Assembly (NCBI GenBank): GCA_963662175.1
Contig: OY759216.1
Coordinates: 42,487,087 to 42,551,086 of the forward strand
Direction: 5' to 3'
Source of the DNA: Aradus depressus
Lineage: Eukaryota; Arthropoda; Insecta; Hemiptera; Aradidae
Length of the DNA: 64,000 nucleotides
In this document: positions 43,985 to 55,168 of the stretch, in pieces
Position numbering within the stretch: position 1 is the first letter of the stretch
Layout: every line of letters starts with the position of its first letter
Notes under the pieces: generated by a model
The model's input: the letters and a program-made list of their open reading frames with translations, nothing else
Database searches by the model: none
What the model was told of the DNA's origin: nothing
Program-made: the position numbers and the translations under genes

Positions 43985-44180
43985 GGAGCCCCGGCACGCT
44001 GCACTAAGTGAGTGAAGACGACGGGAGAGATGCCCCTAACTGAGTAGCGACCGACCCGGCACCGGCTTTCATACTGACGGTTCCCCCTCTGGGCAGGGCC
44101 AGCTCCACTGACGTAACGGAACCATCAGGATAGTATCCGGCTGCCTGCTGCCAACCGTCTCTGCCGGATCTACCTAACTC
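43985..44180 (-). promoter_or_regulatory. GC-rich region upstream of the MADF-BESS gene
   Basis: About 200 bp distinctly richer in G+C than its surroundings, directly 5' of the ATG at 43984. Probably leader/promoter; no TATA element was identified. Confidence 0.35.
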
Positions 44181-44395
44181 ATAAAGGAATTTATTTATTT
44201 AATGACCTTCCCCACTTCTTGAAGACAGTAACAATAAGAAAATTTAAACTTCAAATAAAAACAAAAAAAAAAGGTGTTTTTATTAGAAAACATTATTTGA
44301 TACATAGCTTTCATTTTTATTTTATTTGTTGGCAGAGTTCCTACCTTAAGGTATGTCGATTCTTCGTTTCAATCATTATTTTTTATTATTTATAG

Positions 44396-44722
44396 ATTAG
44401 GTTAGGTTTTATGACTCATGCCCGGGCTTTAACTACGAGGTCATATTGCCTACTACAAGAGCGCTATTTCGACTCTACTGTAGGAGTCCTAAATTTTGCC
44501 TACCCTAAATTTTTATTCATCTAGGTCAGGGGTCTTTAACGAGTACCTGAAATCGTACACGCTCGGGAGCATCGCTCAACGTCCTATCCGAAGGACAGAA
44601 AGCTCAAAGTTTTTTTCACCTCCCATATAGAAAACTTAAGGACCTTGGCCGGGTTTCGAACCTGAGATCTTGAACTCAGAAAGCAAGCGTGCATACCTCT
44701 GAGATGACTGACCGCCGCCCTC
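44396..44722 (-). mobile_element. SINE1, nearly full copy
   Basis: Reverse orientation, from 'gactcatgcccgggctttaa' (3' part) to 'gaccgccgccctcg' (head). The B-box is reversed at about 44650. Confidence 0.85.
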
Positions 44723-45190
44723 GAAATTTTTTGATTATGTTAAAAAAAAAAAAGAAAAATTCTTTTTATCAACAATTTCTCAGCTCGAAATAAAGTTGAA
44801 TCACCTAAAAGTGCATGATAGAAAGTCGAAAAGTGCTCTTAATATCACCCATCAACCAAACATTTTTTATCAATAGACACTTGATAAAATTACATTTTTG
44901 CAGTTCGAATTTATATATAAATTCACTAAGATCCCTTTTATTAATTATTTTACATAAATTATTGACTAAATCCTTATTTGTCGGAAAAATGACTAGTAAA
45001 AATAACTTGTTTTTCCTGATTCATATCGATTTCTTCTAATAAGTGTCCAGCTGATTGACACGCGCTTCAAGCAGCCTTGGGGCACATCAAGAATCCCATC
45101 AATCTTTTCATCAACACTCATTTGTAGCGGAGTTTTCGACTAGTGAACTGCTCCTCCTGGAATTAAGTAAATCGGTGTTGTTTAGATACC
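44723..45190. other. No gene recognised
   Basis: AT-rich to 45040, then a segment rich in 'tcaagc' words that probably belongs to the Harbinger remnant beginning at 45191. Confidence 0.35.
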
Positions 45191-45589
45191 ATGGTTTCGA
45201 ATCAGGATTTGGGGTTTCTCATTTTGACACTTGTTGCTCTAAAACGGAAAAAAAAGATCCAGAGGAAACGACGTTGGTCGAAGGAGTGGTATAAATTGAG
45301 GAACCGCTTCACTCAAGAAAATTTACTGACAGTTCTGTGTGAAACTGAGCCTGAAGACTTTAAAAACTTTATCAGAATGGACCAAGAGAGTTTTGATAAT
45401 TTATTGGAGTTGATACGGCCCAAACTAGAAAAAGTGGATACAAAACAGCGTGAAGCGATCCCTGCAACTCAGAGACTGTCCATCACAATGAGGTACCTAG
45501 CTTCTGCAATGGATTTGGAAGACCTGAAATTGACGCAATGCTTGATCGAAATTGCTTTAGACTATCAAGCGCTCCGCCCAGCCGCTTGA
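45191..45589 (+). pseudogene. Harbinger/HARBI1-like transposase, N-terminal fragment
   Basis: ATG at 45191. After a basic patch (KRKKKIQRKRRWSKEW) comes the conserved helix FKNFIRMDQESFDNLLELI and KQREAIPATQRLSITMRYLAS, which match the N-terminus of Harbinger transposases. After LEDLK the frame runs into 'caagcgctccgcc'-type sequence and stops; the whole DDE domain is absent. 'Tcaagc/gcttga' words before and after suggest the element's ends, with the middle deleted. It could have supplied transposase for Harbinger-type MITEs only before deletion. Confidence 0.75.
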
Positions 45590-46257
45590 GTCATTCAAAC
45601 TTTCCATCAATCACCGTCAAGGCTTGACTCAAGCGTCAAACGGGTTCCTAGATTAGCAATCACGCTTGACACCATCGCTTGACGCGCTGTTTTGATCAAG
45701 CTTTGATAGTGTAGGGCCTGCTTAACAATCATAATGGTTACACTAATATTTGATATTAAAATATCATATTAATACAATAAATAAACTTTTTTGTACCTAA
45801 AAGGGCCCTGCAAAGTTACTTTGCCCGGGGCTCAACAATTCCTAAGGCCGCCACTGCTCTCCATCAGTACATAACGGCGAAATGAGTTGTTTTCTGACGT
45901 CAATATATTATGGGTATCTTCCTTAGCCATGTCAACGTAAGTAACAACACTAGTTTTGTTTATAATGCCAAATAATACCATTTAGGGTATTCCAACAGTT
46001 AGTTGAGGGTAGAAAGGGGGTGCAGATGTGTGAGGAGGGGATGGGAGCCTGGGTTGCCAGATCTTGTTGGATGGCAACACTGGGTCTGTACAGCCAGTCA
46101 GACATCTAATATACACACAAAGAGAGAGGGTGGGGGTATCGATGAGACGAAACCTTGGGAGTACCTCTCGGCAATGATCGGCTCCTCTCGTCTTTCTGCT
46201 CCTTTTTTATCAGTTAATTCTGATAACGCATAGTATACAATAATTATTTATTGTAAT
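45590..46257. other. Harbinger remnant tail and anonymous sequence
   Basis: 45590-45720 is 'gcttgac/gtcaagc'-rich. 45803-45858 ends 'aaggccgccactg', resembling a hAT-type MITE end, but no partner end is seen. Confidence 0.35.
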
Positions 46258-46500
46258 TCATGCTTGGGCTTTAACTGAGGACATATCGCCTACGAGAGCA
46301 CTCTATCGTCGCTCTTGTGGACATGAGCCCAACTCTACTGTGGTATGTTCTAAAACGAGTACCTCACCATCCGCACGACGGTGCTCATCCAAGTTTTTTT
46401 TACATCCCAGATAAAAAACATAACGAGCTCGGCGGCAGAGTTTCGAACCCGCTATCTTGAACTTAGTAGGCAATCATGCTACCTCCGAGCTACCAGCGTG
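46258..46500 (-). mobile_element. SINE1, decayed copy
   Basis: Reverse orientation; 'catgcttgggctttaactga' and 'gtttcgaacccgctatcttg' identify body and B-box. Confidence 0.7.
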
Positions 46501-46689
46501 TGTGGATTTGATCAAAAAAGCTTGAGACAAAAAATGTAGAGTAGAATTGACCGCATTATTTGCTGTTATCTAATTTTTAAACAAATGAACATTTTTGAAG
46601 TTTTTTATGAATTAAAAAAATAAAAAAACAATTTTTTGACCTTTAACCATTTTTTTTTTTTGAATATTTAGATTTCTAGGAAAAAATTA

Positions 46690-47340
46690 AGGGGAGGTTA
46701 AATGAGACATTTTTTTGTTAGACCAATATTAATGAATGATATTGTAGTAAATGTTCGAACTGATGTCCTGCAACTTCAATACATTTATCGAAGTTGTTCC
46801 GGAAAATTTCTCAAGGTTCTAGGATTACTGTTGGTAGTGTTCATAAAATATTGAAGAACCATAAATTTCTCTTCATCGAGCTCTCTCTGGTGAAGATTTT
46901 AATAACCTTGTTATATTCTGTCAGTGGGCGCGTGAACGAGTTCAAGTTAATTGTGATTTTTTTCGATACACAATTTTTTCAGACGAATCAACTTTCACCA
47001 ATATTGGATTAGTAAATAGGCATAATATGCGTTACTGGAGTGTAGAAAATCCTCACTGGTTTCGTCAAATGAATAATCAACATCCATGGTCAGTTAATGT
47101 ATGGGCTGGAATCATCAATGACAAAGTAATTGGTCCCTTTTTTATCGATGGAAATTTAAATGGTCAGAAATATGAAGACTTTCTTAATAAAGAATTACCT
47201 TGAGCAATTTTCCGGAACAACTTCGATAAATGTATTGAAGTTGCAGGACATCAGTTGGAACATTTACTACAATAAAATTCATTTATGAGGTTTAATATTG
47301 GTCTAACAAAAATATGTCTCATTTAACTAAGCTTTTTTTG
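46690..47340 (+). pseudogene. Mariner/Tc-like transposase remnant between long inverted ends
   Basis: The middle reads FSDESTFTNIGLVNRH, HNMRYWSVENPHWFRQ and WSVNVWAGIINDKVIGPFF, the first catalytic D box and following region of an insect mariner-like transposase. The rest of the DDE core is missing. About 120 bp at 46690-46810 recurs inverted at 47205-47330 ('tttgttagaccaatatta', 'catcagttggaacatttact'). Confidence 0.7.
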
Positions 47341-47394
47341 AGAAAATCATTATTTTTCGAGTTATTTACCTGGGTCAAGATAAAATGAACACCC

Positions 47395-47560
47395 TGTATG
47401 TATGACCTATTCAAAAATCTTTTCAAGAGAAAACAAAAGATAATTTTTATATGAAATAAGATTTTTCGCAGGTCGTCCGGTTTTCGAAAAATATGCCGTA
47501 CATCTGTAAAGTACATATTTTTTTGGTCTGCCGATTTGATTCAAAATCACTTTCTGAATC
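47395..47560 (-). repeat. DR2 fragment, reverse
   Basis: Contains 'gcaggtcgtccggttttcg' and 'tatatgaaataagatttttc', the inverse of the DR2 phrases at 34200-34260. Confidence 0.65.
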
Positions 47561-47599
47561 ATCCTACTGAATAACATGTTGAGAAAGGAAATACTGTGA

Positions 47600-47765
47600 G
47601 CGGACTTGTGCGTTACTCCACAGAAAGGCAGCCCTTAATCTAACCAATAGACTCCTCAGATACAAGCTTCTGTTGCGGCCAGTCATAACGTATGCATGCC
47701 CAGTGTGGGCCGGTCTTGCAAGCAATACCAACTTGCTAGGGTGCAACAACCAGCATCTATGATGG
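47600..47765 (+). pseudogene. Jockey-like LINE reverse transcriptase fragment
   Basis: A short frame reads ALNLTNRLLRYKLLLRPVIT then YACPVWAGLASNTNLL, the conserved YACPVWG box in the C-terminal part of jockey-type ORF2. The remainder is lost on both sides. Confidence 0.65.
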
Positions 47766-48069
47766 TAGGTATTAATATGTTGGCGTGAATGGCATGTGAG
47801 AGGAAGGCCACCCAGTGGTAGGTCCTCGGGACGAAAATTTATATTAATTATTAAGACAAGAACAAAAAAAAAAAAATAATAAAATAAAGAAATAAAAAAA
47901 AATAAAAAGGAATTGAAAGACAATTTTGATGGATGGGTGAGAGAGATGATAAAAGTAAAGGAAAATAATGTAAAAAAAATATACACAATATTAAGAACGA
48001 ATAGGATTTAAGTCGCGGTTCCATCTCCTCTTCAACCTTCGTGGGGGGTTTTGTGGTAAGCGTTCTAAG

Positions 48070-48250
48070 GGCCTCGGGCGGGTTTCGAACCCACGCTCTT
48101 GAGCTCAGAAGGCAAGCACGCATACCACTGAGCTACCGGCGCCCTTTCTATAACTTATATTAATTCGTTTTGAGGACATCAAAGTCGTGGCTGAAGATGG
48201 CAGCAATACCGAAAGTACTCCCATATATTTTGTGAAATAGACAATATTTA
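48070..48250. repeat. SINE1 head (minus) and half of MITE M1 with hammerhead-like core
   Basis: 48070-48147 is the tRNA-like head in reverse. 48183-48250 is the right arm of M1 with CTGAAGA (48191-48197), a GG/CC hairpin and GAAA (48211-48214). Confidence 0.75.
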
Positions 48251-48702
48251 AAAAAATGTTTTTTCTTTATAATTTGAATTATTTTTGTGTTTTGCTCCGA
48301 TGTAAATATTTCACGAAAAAGTAAAATATTTATTTTTAAAGCAAAAAGTATGGTTTGATTCGAAAAAAAAAAAATATACCACGAAATTTATTGATCTCTT
48401 GTTCGTTTTTAATGTTTTTGTATACTCTCAACAGGTTCCTTCTTTCTCAGCCTCCATTGGAGACGCAATTTTTCCTTAAATTATGTTTTTTGCATATTGT
48501 CAATATACCGGAAAAACTAATTAACAAAAGAAAATTGAATCTTGCAACAGGATTAGAATTTGTACAAAATGGCTAGGTATATGTATTTTGAATTCTGTAT
48601 TTATTGTACCTATTAAAATTTCTTGTTTATCTTTGTTATATACCTTCTGTTGTAACATTCAAAGTGTGCCTTGTATTTTTTGTAGTTAACTTGCATATTA
48701 TA

Positions 48703-49975
48703 TTGGGTTGTCCGGAAATAAATGCAGGTTTTCAGTTTGCATTAAATCACCTCTCTGTATAATAAATGTTTACGTTTGACCGATTATTTCTTTGTATGGT
48801 TGTAAACACTTATTAATCCTCGTCCAAACAAAAATGTTTGTTTACCTCTCTAGCATTTCACTGCTTGGAAATAATCCAGTTTGTACTAAGATGCCAACGC
48901 GTGATTTACCCCTAATTTCTTTTTACGAGTTTAAACTCGGTCGGAACGGGGCCCAAACGGCCAGAAACATTAACGAAATCTGGGGTGATGGCAGTGTGAG
49001 TGAGAGCACCGTTCAACGGTGGTTTAAAAAATTTCGGGAGGGGGATTTCAGCCTTGAAGACAAGGAAGATCGTGGAAGGACTCATTCCCTTGATGAAGAT
49101 GTCCTGCGAGCTGTTGTCGAAGAAAACCCCAGAACAATTGTTCGAGAACTTGCGGAGAATCTTTCAGTCAGCAAATCGACCGTCGCTGACCACCTCAAGA
49201 CGATCGGAAAGGTAAAAAAGCTCGAAACTTGGGTACCTCATGCATTAACCGACCGGCAAAAAAATCACCGTTATGAAGTTTGCACTGCACTTCTTTGCCG
49301 AAACAGAAACGAGCCTTTTCTAATCAGAATAGTCACTTGTGATGAAAAGTGGACTCTCTACGACAACTCTAAACGTTCTGGACAGTGGCTCGACAAAGGA
49401 GAAGCGGCATATTTCCCAAAGCCCCCAACTCATCAAAAACAGGTAATGGTTACTGTTTGGTGGGCTTCATTTGGGCTGATTCACTACAGCTTCTTGAATT
49501 CTGGCGAAACAATCAATGCCGAGAGATATTGTTCTCAAATTGATGCAATGCACCAGAAATTGGCATTAATGAAGCCATCTTTGGTCAATCGGAAAGGCCC
49601 TATTCTGTTACACGACAATGCTCGGCCCCATGTCTCACGTGTTACCTCACGAAAATTGTTTGAGCTTGGTTATGAGACTCTGCCCTCAGACACGCTACTC
49701 GCCAACCAACTACTATTTTTTTTAGACAACTGGACCACTTTTTACGAGATGAAACATTTCTTAATCAAAATTCGATAGAAAATGCGTTTTTAGACTTTGT
49801 TAATACTAAAGATTCTAAGTTCTATTCACAGGGCATAGAAAAGTTACTAACTCGTTGGCAGAAATGTATTGAGAGTAATGGAGAGTATTTTGATTAATAA
49901 AAATTGTTTTAAATCATTTACTTTATTTTATATATTCTAAAACCATAAACGTGCATTTATTTCCGGACAACCTAT
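48703..49975 (+). mobile_element. Mariner element, nearly complete
   Basis: Left end TTGGGTTGTCCGGAAATAAA; right end inverted TTTATTTCCGGACAACC. TA flanks at 48701-48702 and 49976-49977. Length about 1.27 kb, normal for mariner. Confidence 0.88.
48891..49897 (+). pseudogene. Mariner transposase, inactivated
   Basis: Start MPTRDLPLISFYEFKLGRNG at 48891. A helix-turn-helix pair follows (ETARNI-like ... GDGSVSESTVQRWFKKF, then RTIVRELAENLSVSKSTV), then catalytic boxes VTCDEKW and LLHDNARPH. The third Asp box (normally YSPDL-P) is deleted around 49683-49705, and a run of T's near 49720 shifts the frame; the tail then continues as QLDHFLRDETFLNQNS to GEYFD-stop at 49895. Catalysis needs all three Asp residues, so this copy is inactive. 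Confidence 0.82.
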
Positions 49976-50039
49976 TATTCATTATGTTTGTTTTAACGAA
50001 CATATATTTCAAGATGGATTGGTAAGTGAACTATTGAAT

Positions 50040-50405
50040 ATTATCGTGCAAGGGGAGCATTAATTGATTAATTTATTCTGGGGAAATACATTGCCGGTGA
50101 TTCAGCAACGATTTTTTAAAATTTTTTTGTAAAGATGCTTTAAATTATATTTTTATTTATTACCTTAGTTATTGTGACGCACGCCCCTCCTCTCTGGTCC
50201 CCCTTCCCTCCGACAGATTTCGCGGAAAATTAATAGATGTTATCCTTTCGTGGTTTTGAATTTAAATATAAAATTTCATGCCGATACATTCATTACAACG
50301 GGAGTTATCGTGTTCACAAACATGTTTTTTAAAATTTTTTTTTTTGGATTCTGGAGGTCGGAAAACATGAAATTCCGTTGAAAACTCACCATCGAATTTC
50401 TAACC
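50040..50405 (+). repeat. DR1
   Basis: Ends 'aaaactcaccatcgaatttc' directly before the leader of the second hAT-like gene. Confidence 0.7.
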
Positions 50406-50660
50406 GTGTGAGGCATGCTAATGCTGAGAAGAAAGTGAACGCCCTTGGTAGTTACTGGAGGGTCCGCTATGAAGCGGGAGTAACGTGAGGGAGGGGAGAT
50501 GGGGTGCCCCCACCACCTCTCCAGTTGCTTACCTCGAGCTGGGCGGGTTAGTCGTCTTCTTGTCTTCCACGTGTTGCATGTGTGTGTCTATGGACTTGTA
50601 AGTTTGTTGTTTGTGTGAACCCAAGCAGTCAACATCCGTTCGTTTTCTCTATATTTCAGG
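50406..50660 (+). promoter_or_regulatory. Leader/promoter region of the second hAT-like gene
   Basis: GC-rich, with 'gggaggggag' and CCCCCACCACCTC shared with the 9.7-kb gene. A short intron with good signals (CTT|GTAAGT ... ATATTTCAG|G, 50598-50659) sits in the 5' UTR immediately before the ATG. Confidence 0.5.
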
Positions 50661-52838
50661 ATGGATACTTCCACAACAGATCCACAAGAGACACCCCCAC
50701 CTGCCGTCGTCATTGACTGCAACTGTATCATTGAACAGTTGATGTTGGGGTCGTTCAGGAGCTCACTCAGTGACCAACACAAGTTGGATATCATTAGCAA
50801 AGGTAGACCAATACCCGACTTACCGTTAGTAACACAAACGAAAAATTGCGTGCGACGTTTTAGCAAACATTTGTACCAAATGGTTTTTTGGCTAACTGGT
50901 TGTTCAAAATTGAATAAATTGTTCTGTTGGCCATGTATTTTATTTTCGTCATCGATCTCCTCTTGGGCAACTTGTGGATATGACGACATGAACAACATAC
51001 ACAATTCCATCAAAAAACATGAAATTACAAAACAACATTTGGTTGCAGCATTAAGTTATAAAGTTTTCTCTAAAACTAATAATTCTAAGGACATGCAGAC
51101 CACTTGTAAGGACATCCAGACCGTCAAAGATAATCGACATACTATTTGCAGATTGATTGATGTCATATGTTTTTTAGTAAAACAAGAATTAAGTTTAGGG
51201 GAAAGCAGTAGTTTGTCTAGGAACAGAGGAAATTTTGTAGAACTTACTCACGCTTTCGGTAAACTTGATGATCGGTTAAGAATCCATTTGGACAATTCAT
51301 CTATATTTTCTGAACTTAACAACGATCTACAAAATCAGCTTGTGGAGTCAATCTGCAATGTTCTCATCTCATCTATCAAGGAAGAAATGCAGGAAGCCAT
51401 GTACGTAGCTCTTATACTAACAGAAAATCATGGCTATAAATTTCAAATATCAACAACAATTCGTTATGTAAAGTCTGACGGCGTTATACAAGAACGTTTT
51501 TTGGGGTTTTACAATGATAATAAAACAGTTAATGAAATTACTGATTATATAGAAAAAATGTGTAAAGAATTTAATTGTCGACAAAAATTATTAACACTTT
51601 CGTATAATAAAGTAACAATGGAAGCCAAAATTGACACAGCATTAGTACAAGTCAACCTGGGAGATTTTTTAAAGAAAACCTTTTCATCAGTACAATTTGT
51701 ATGTTACCATGGTCACGATTTGAACGTGTACCTCACGGAGTCTGTTATACACATTAAGGAATGTGTAAACTTTTTCGCGACTCTGTCTGGCTTTAAGCAC
51801 TTCTTTTCGTACTTGACAGAAAGATGTGACCCACTTCTTGAAGAACTGAACAGACAGTTCCCAAGTATCGAGACTCAACAATGGCTAACTGACCAAGATT
51901 TAGTTGAAACTCTCATAGAATATAATGAAGAATTTAAGAAATTTTTAAATCAAATTTTGGACAATGGACAAAAGTGGGGTTCTGAAATTGTTTTAATGGT
52001 CCGCGGATTGATGACTTGTTTTGATTTTGAATTTATATTTTGGTTACACGTTTTCTCTAAAATTTTTCACATGTCTAATAATCTTTGTCAGGGTTTAGAA
52101 AATGAAAATTACAATATAGATTATCATTTAAAAAAAATAATGGAGTTTATTATAAATCTTCGAATATTGAAGAATGATTTTTTTTATATTTGGGATAAAA
52201 TTAATAATGAATTCACAGAACTTCCACCAACAAAAAAGCTGAGATTGGATGACAACGTTGATGACAACAATACTTCAAAAATTTATGAAAAAATGTATAG
52301 CTATGCAATTGACAATATTCGTGAAAATTTTAAAAGGAAGTTTTCAAACTTAGAAAAGTTCATATTCATTAGTTTGCTTGATAGTGATAAATTTTCGGAA
52401 TTTCGTTCAACATTTCCTGAAGACAAATTGGTTCGCTTGAGTAGAGATTTTCCAAATTTTGACTGTTTATGTTTACGAAACGAACTGACTGTCATTTACG
52501 AATCAAATTGTTTTTTAAATAAAAATATTAAAGAAATTCTCCATTTATTGATCTCATTAGATTTTAAAGAAATTTTCCCACAAGTCTACATGCTCACTTC
52601 ACTTATATTGACTTTACCAATGTGGCCAAATCCATGCAATAATGAATCTTTGACTTGTTTCGAAAGATACAAACAATTTGAGGACATAACTGAGAAGTGG
52701 GCTAGCTCTCCGTCAATGGCTCATCTAATTATTGAAAAACAATTTGTTGAATCTCTTCGTCAAGAGGAAGACTTCAATCGACGTATCCTCAATGAGTTCA
52801 CTTTGAAGAACAAGACTGTACAAATCTGGAAACCATAA
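50661..52838 (+). CDS. hAT/ZMYM1-like transposase-derived protein, paralogue 2
   Basis: A 725-codon intact frame. It parallels the 7552-9654 protein along its whole length: zinc finger WLTGCSKLNKLFCWPC ... HEITKQH; NRGNFVELTHAFG; QNQLVESICNVLISSIK (identical in both); IQERFLGFYN; YHGHDLNVYL; C-terminal LTLPMWPNPCNNESLTCFER. As in the paralogue, the catalytic Asp positions read TENHGYKFQ and LSYNKVTME. It has an acidic insert (KLRLDDNVDDNN) that paralogue 1 lacks. Two diverged copies that both keep an open frame, the fold motifs and the same missing residues suggest constraint on a non-transposase role, perhaps DNA or protein binding in the nucleus. A recently dead hAT family is the alternative. 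Confidence 0.78.
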   Translation: MDTSTTDPQETPPPAVVIDCNCIIEQLMLGSFRSSLSDQHKLDIISKGRPIPDLPLVTQTKNCVRRFSKHLYQMVFWLTGCSKLNKLFCWPCILFSSSISSWATCGYDDMNNIHNSIKKHEITKQHLVAALSYKVFSKTNNSKDMQTTCKDIQTVKDNRHTICRLIDVICFLVKQELSLGESSSLSRNRGNFVELTHAFGKLDDRLRIHLDNSSIFSELNNDLQNQLVESICNVLISSIKEEMQEAMYVALILTENHGYKFQISTTIRYVKSDGVIQERFLGFYNDNKTVNEITDYIEKMCKEFNCRQKLLTLSYNKVTMEAKIDTALVQVNLGDFLKKTFSSVQFVCYHGHDLNVYLTESVIHIKECVNFFATLSGFKHFFSYLTERCDPLLEELNRQFPSIETQQWLTDQDLVETLIEYNEEFKKFLNQILDNGQKWGSEIVLMVRGLMTCFDFEFIFWLHVFSKIFHMSNNLCQGLENENYNIDYHLKKIMEFIINLRILKNDFFYIWDKINNEFTELPPTKKLRLDDNVDDNNTSKIYEKMYSYAIDNIRENFKRKFSNLEKFIFISLLDSDKFSEFRSTFPEDKLVRLSRDFPNFDCLCLRNELTVIYESNCFLNKNIKEILHLLISLDFKEIFPQVYMLTSLILTLPMWPNPCNNESLTCFERYKQFEDITEKWASSPSMAHLIIEKQFVESLRQEEDFNRRILNEFTLKNKTVQIWKP

Positions 52839-52924
52839 ATTATTTGAAGACTGTACAACTTGTGTAGTTTTCTGTGAAGACTTACGCACATTTACGAAGT
52901 TTAGTGCAAGTTATGTGAAACATT

Positions 52925-53679
52925 CCATGCGCAGTTTTCCATGGAATTTCAAGTTTTTCGACCTTTAGATTCCAAATATGAAAAAAATTGTTTTGTTAAC
53001 ACGATAACTCTCGATAGAATGAATGTATCGAAACGAAATTTTGTATGTGTGACCAAAAACCCATAAGGACAACACCTATTGAATTTCAGGCAAATTGGAA
53101 TAAGGGGGGGATTAGGTAGAGAGCACAGCAAATTTCGTATATGAATAGAAAACCCCATAAGGACGATACCTATACCTTTTAATTGTTTAGCAAAATCGGC
53201 TAAAGGGACGGGGGGATTAGGGGTGGGGCTTAACTCGAAAATCCTAATAACTGCCGATGTAATAAATTTATCGACATAAAATTTAGTATGAGGATTTGGG
53301 AGCCCCTATGTAAGCCAACAATTGAAAATTAGCGCAAACAGTCAACTAGTTTTGAAGGGGGAGTGAAAAATTAATTGATTAATTCGTTCTGGGGAAATAC
53401 ATGTGTGATTCACCGACATTTTTTGTTCTTATATTTGGAATCTGGAGGTCGAAAACATAATATTTAATTAAATCCAATATCTAATTACTGTAGTTGTGGG
53501 AGGGTGTTGCAATTTTAAAAAAAACGTAACAACTGCCGATATAATGAATTCATTGACACAAAATTTAGTATGTAAATCAACTGTTGAATATTAGCGCAAA
53601 CGGTCGACTGGTTTTGGAGGGCGAAAAGTTGATTGATTAATTTGTTCTGGGGAAGTACGTTGCCGGCGATTCACTAATA

Positions 53680-53690
<11 letters not shown>
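52925..53690 (-). repeat. DR1, long reverse copy, then (AT)n
   Basis: Phrases 'gaatgaatgtatcgaaacga', 'aaccccataaggacgatacc' and 'cgattcactaataaacaata'. A self-complementary (AT)n run with CAATAT/ATATTG ends sits at about 53682-53727. Confidence 0.75.
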
Positions 53691-53727
<37 letters not shown>

Positions 53728-53729
<2 letters not shown>

Positions 53730-54109
53730 TATTAATTTATTTTCTAATCATTTCAGTTACTTTGTATTTTTTTTTTGTTTTTTTTTATTTTTTCTTTAAG
53801 TTTTTTTTTAAATTTACTCTTAAGCAGTATCATTGTTTTTAATTTAACTGATTATTTTTTATTTGTATTTAGTGTATAAGGATAAAATGGTTAAGGAACC
53901 TTATTGTATAGTTGTCTGTAAATGCGACTATTATAATAAACTCTTCTTCTATAAGTAGTTCTTTGTATTTGTGTAGTTATCTGCTTGTAACAGTACTCCT
54001 AAACTAACCTACATATATTTTTTTCATATATTTTATCTTTTTTCTGATAATTGAGACGTGGACTAGTTGGGTGTAGCCTTACAATGATTCATCTCAGTTT
54101 TAAGTGTCA
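53728..54109. other. No gene recognised
   Basis: T-rich, then 53875-53945 ends 'tgcgactattataataaact', possibly a LINE 3' end. Confidence 0.3.
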
Positions 54110-54640
54110 ATAAAAAGTCGTCGGTGAATACATCCCCAGAACGAATTAATTAATTTTTCGCTCCCCGCTCGATTGATTGATATTCAATAGTTGACTTATA
54201 GTAGAGGCTCCTAAATCATACTAAAGTTTATTATTTTTATTGTAAATTAATGATATCGCCAGTTAGTAGGGTTTTTAAAATGAACAGATTATGTCCTCAT
54301 TGGATTTTGACTTAAATATGAAATTTCATGTCGATATATTTATTACATCGGCAGTTGTTCGTAGCTGACTCAGGTCTTTTTTGTTTATGCCCAGTCAAGG
54401 TCCTTAAAGTTTTGTATTCCTTGCAAAGAGAATTTTCAGATAAAACCAAAATATATGCTACAGCTGACTCAGGACTTCTTTATTTAAACCTTGTCATGTC
54501 CTTAAATTTGTGTATTGCTTGCGAAAATTTGATTTAAAAAGCAAAATATATACTATAGCTGACAGCTGACTCAGGACTTCCTTATTTAAACCTTGTCATG
54601 TCCTTAAATTTGTGTATTCCTTGAGTTAAAAAGCCAAATG
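54110..54640 (+). repeat. DR1 followed by a 3-copy tandem repeat of about 110 bp
   Basis: DR1 to 54355. Then three units beginning 'agctgactcagg(a/t)ctt' and containing 'ccttgtcatgtccttaaatt' and 'gtgtattccttg', to about 54640. Confidence 0.75.
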
Positions 54641-55027
54641 TGAGATGTTGCTAACTAAGGATGAATTTTGCTTCTCAATAAACTCTGCATTCGATATTGG
54701 TTATTATAAGTATGTAGGTTCTTGAAAAGAAAGTGTGGAGGAGTTGAAAGAATATAACCAAATGATAATATCTTATTATGACAAAAAAATATGTATTTTA
54801 TGCAAGAAAACAGACAGATACAGGAACACACTACGAATATGTATCACAGGGAAGAAGAGTAACAACAATTCATTGGCCGGTAAAAAGGATATTAGTCAAC
54901 ATATACATTTTTCCAAGGCAAAAATGAAAAAAATCTTCATGTATAAAAAATAGACAGCTGTGATAATAAATATTAATGATGAATATTGAAAAGTGTTTCT
55001 TAAGCTTCTCTGGGATGTTGAAATGTT
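54641..55027. other. No gene recognised
   Basis: A 72-codon open frame at 54735-54953 contains CILCKKTDRYRNTLRIC, but nothing links it to a family; treated as chance. Confidence 0.25.
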
Positions 55028-55168
55028 GATTTTTTCCAGAGGTGTCTTCTTTTTTCTTTTTTGACACTTTCACGTGACTTCTTCTGGTCACTACGAACTG
55101 GTTCGTGAAAGTGCCCCGAAATATTGTCAAAAAAGAAAAAAAAGAAGACACCTCTGGAAAAAATCAAT
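55028..55168. mobile_element. Palindromic element, arms of about 40 bp
   Basis: 'attttttccagaggtgtctt' faces 'aagacacctctggaaaaaat' across about 60 bp holding two copies of a 'cgtgaaagtg' word. Related to the palindrome at 37.5 kb. Confidence 0.65.

Noticed and set aside
54735..54953. Small Cys-containing frame as a zinc-finger gene
   Set aside because: Only one CxxC pair, no second ligand pair, no splice or repeat context supporting it.
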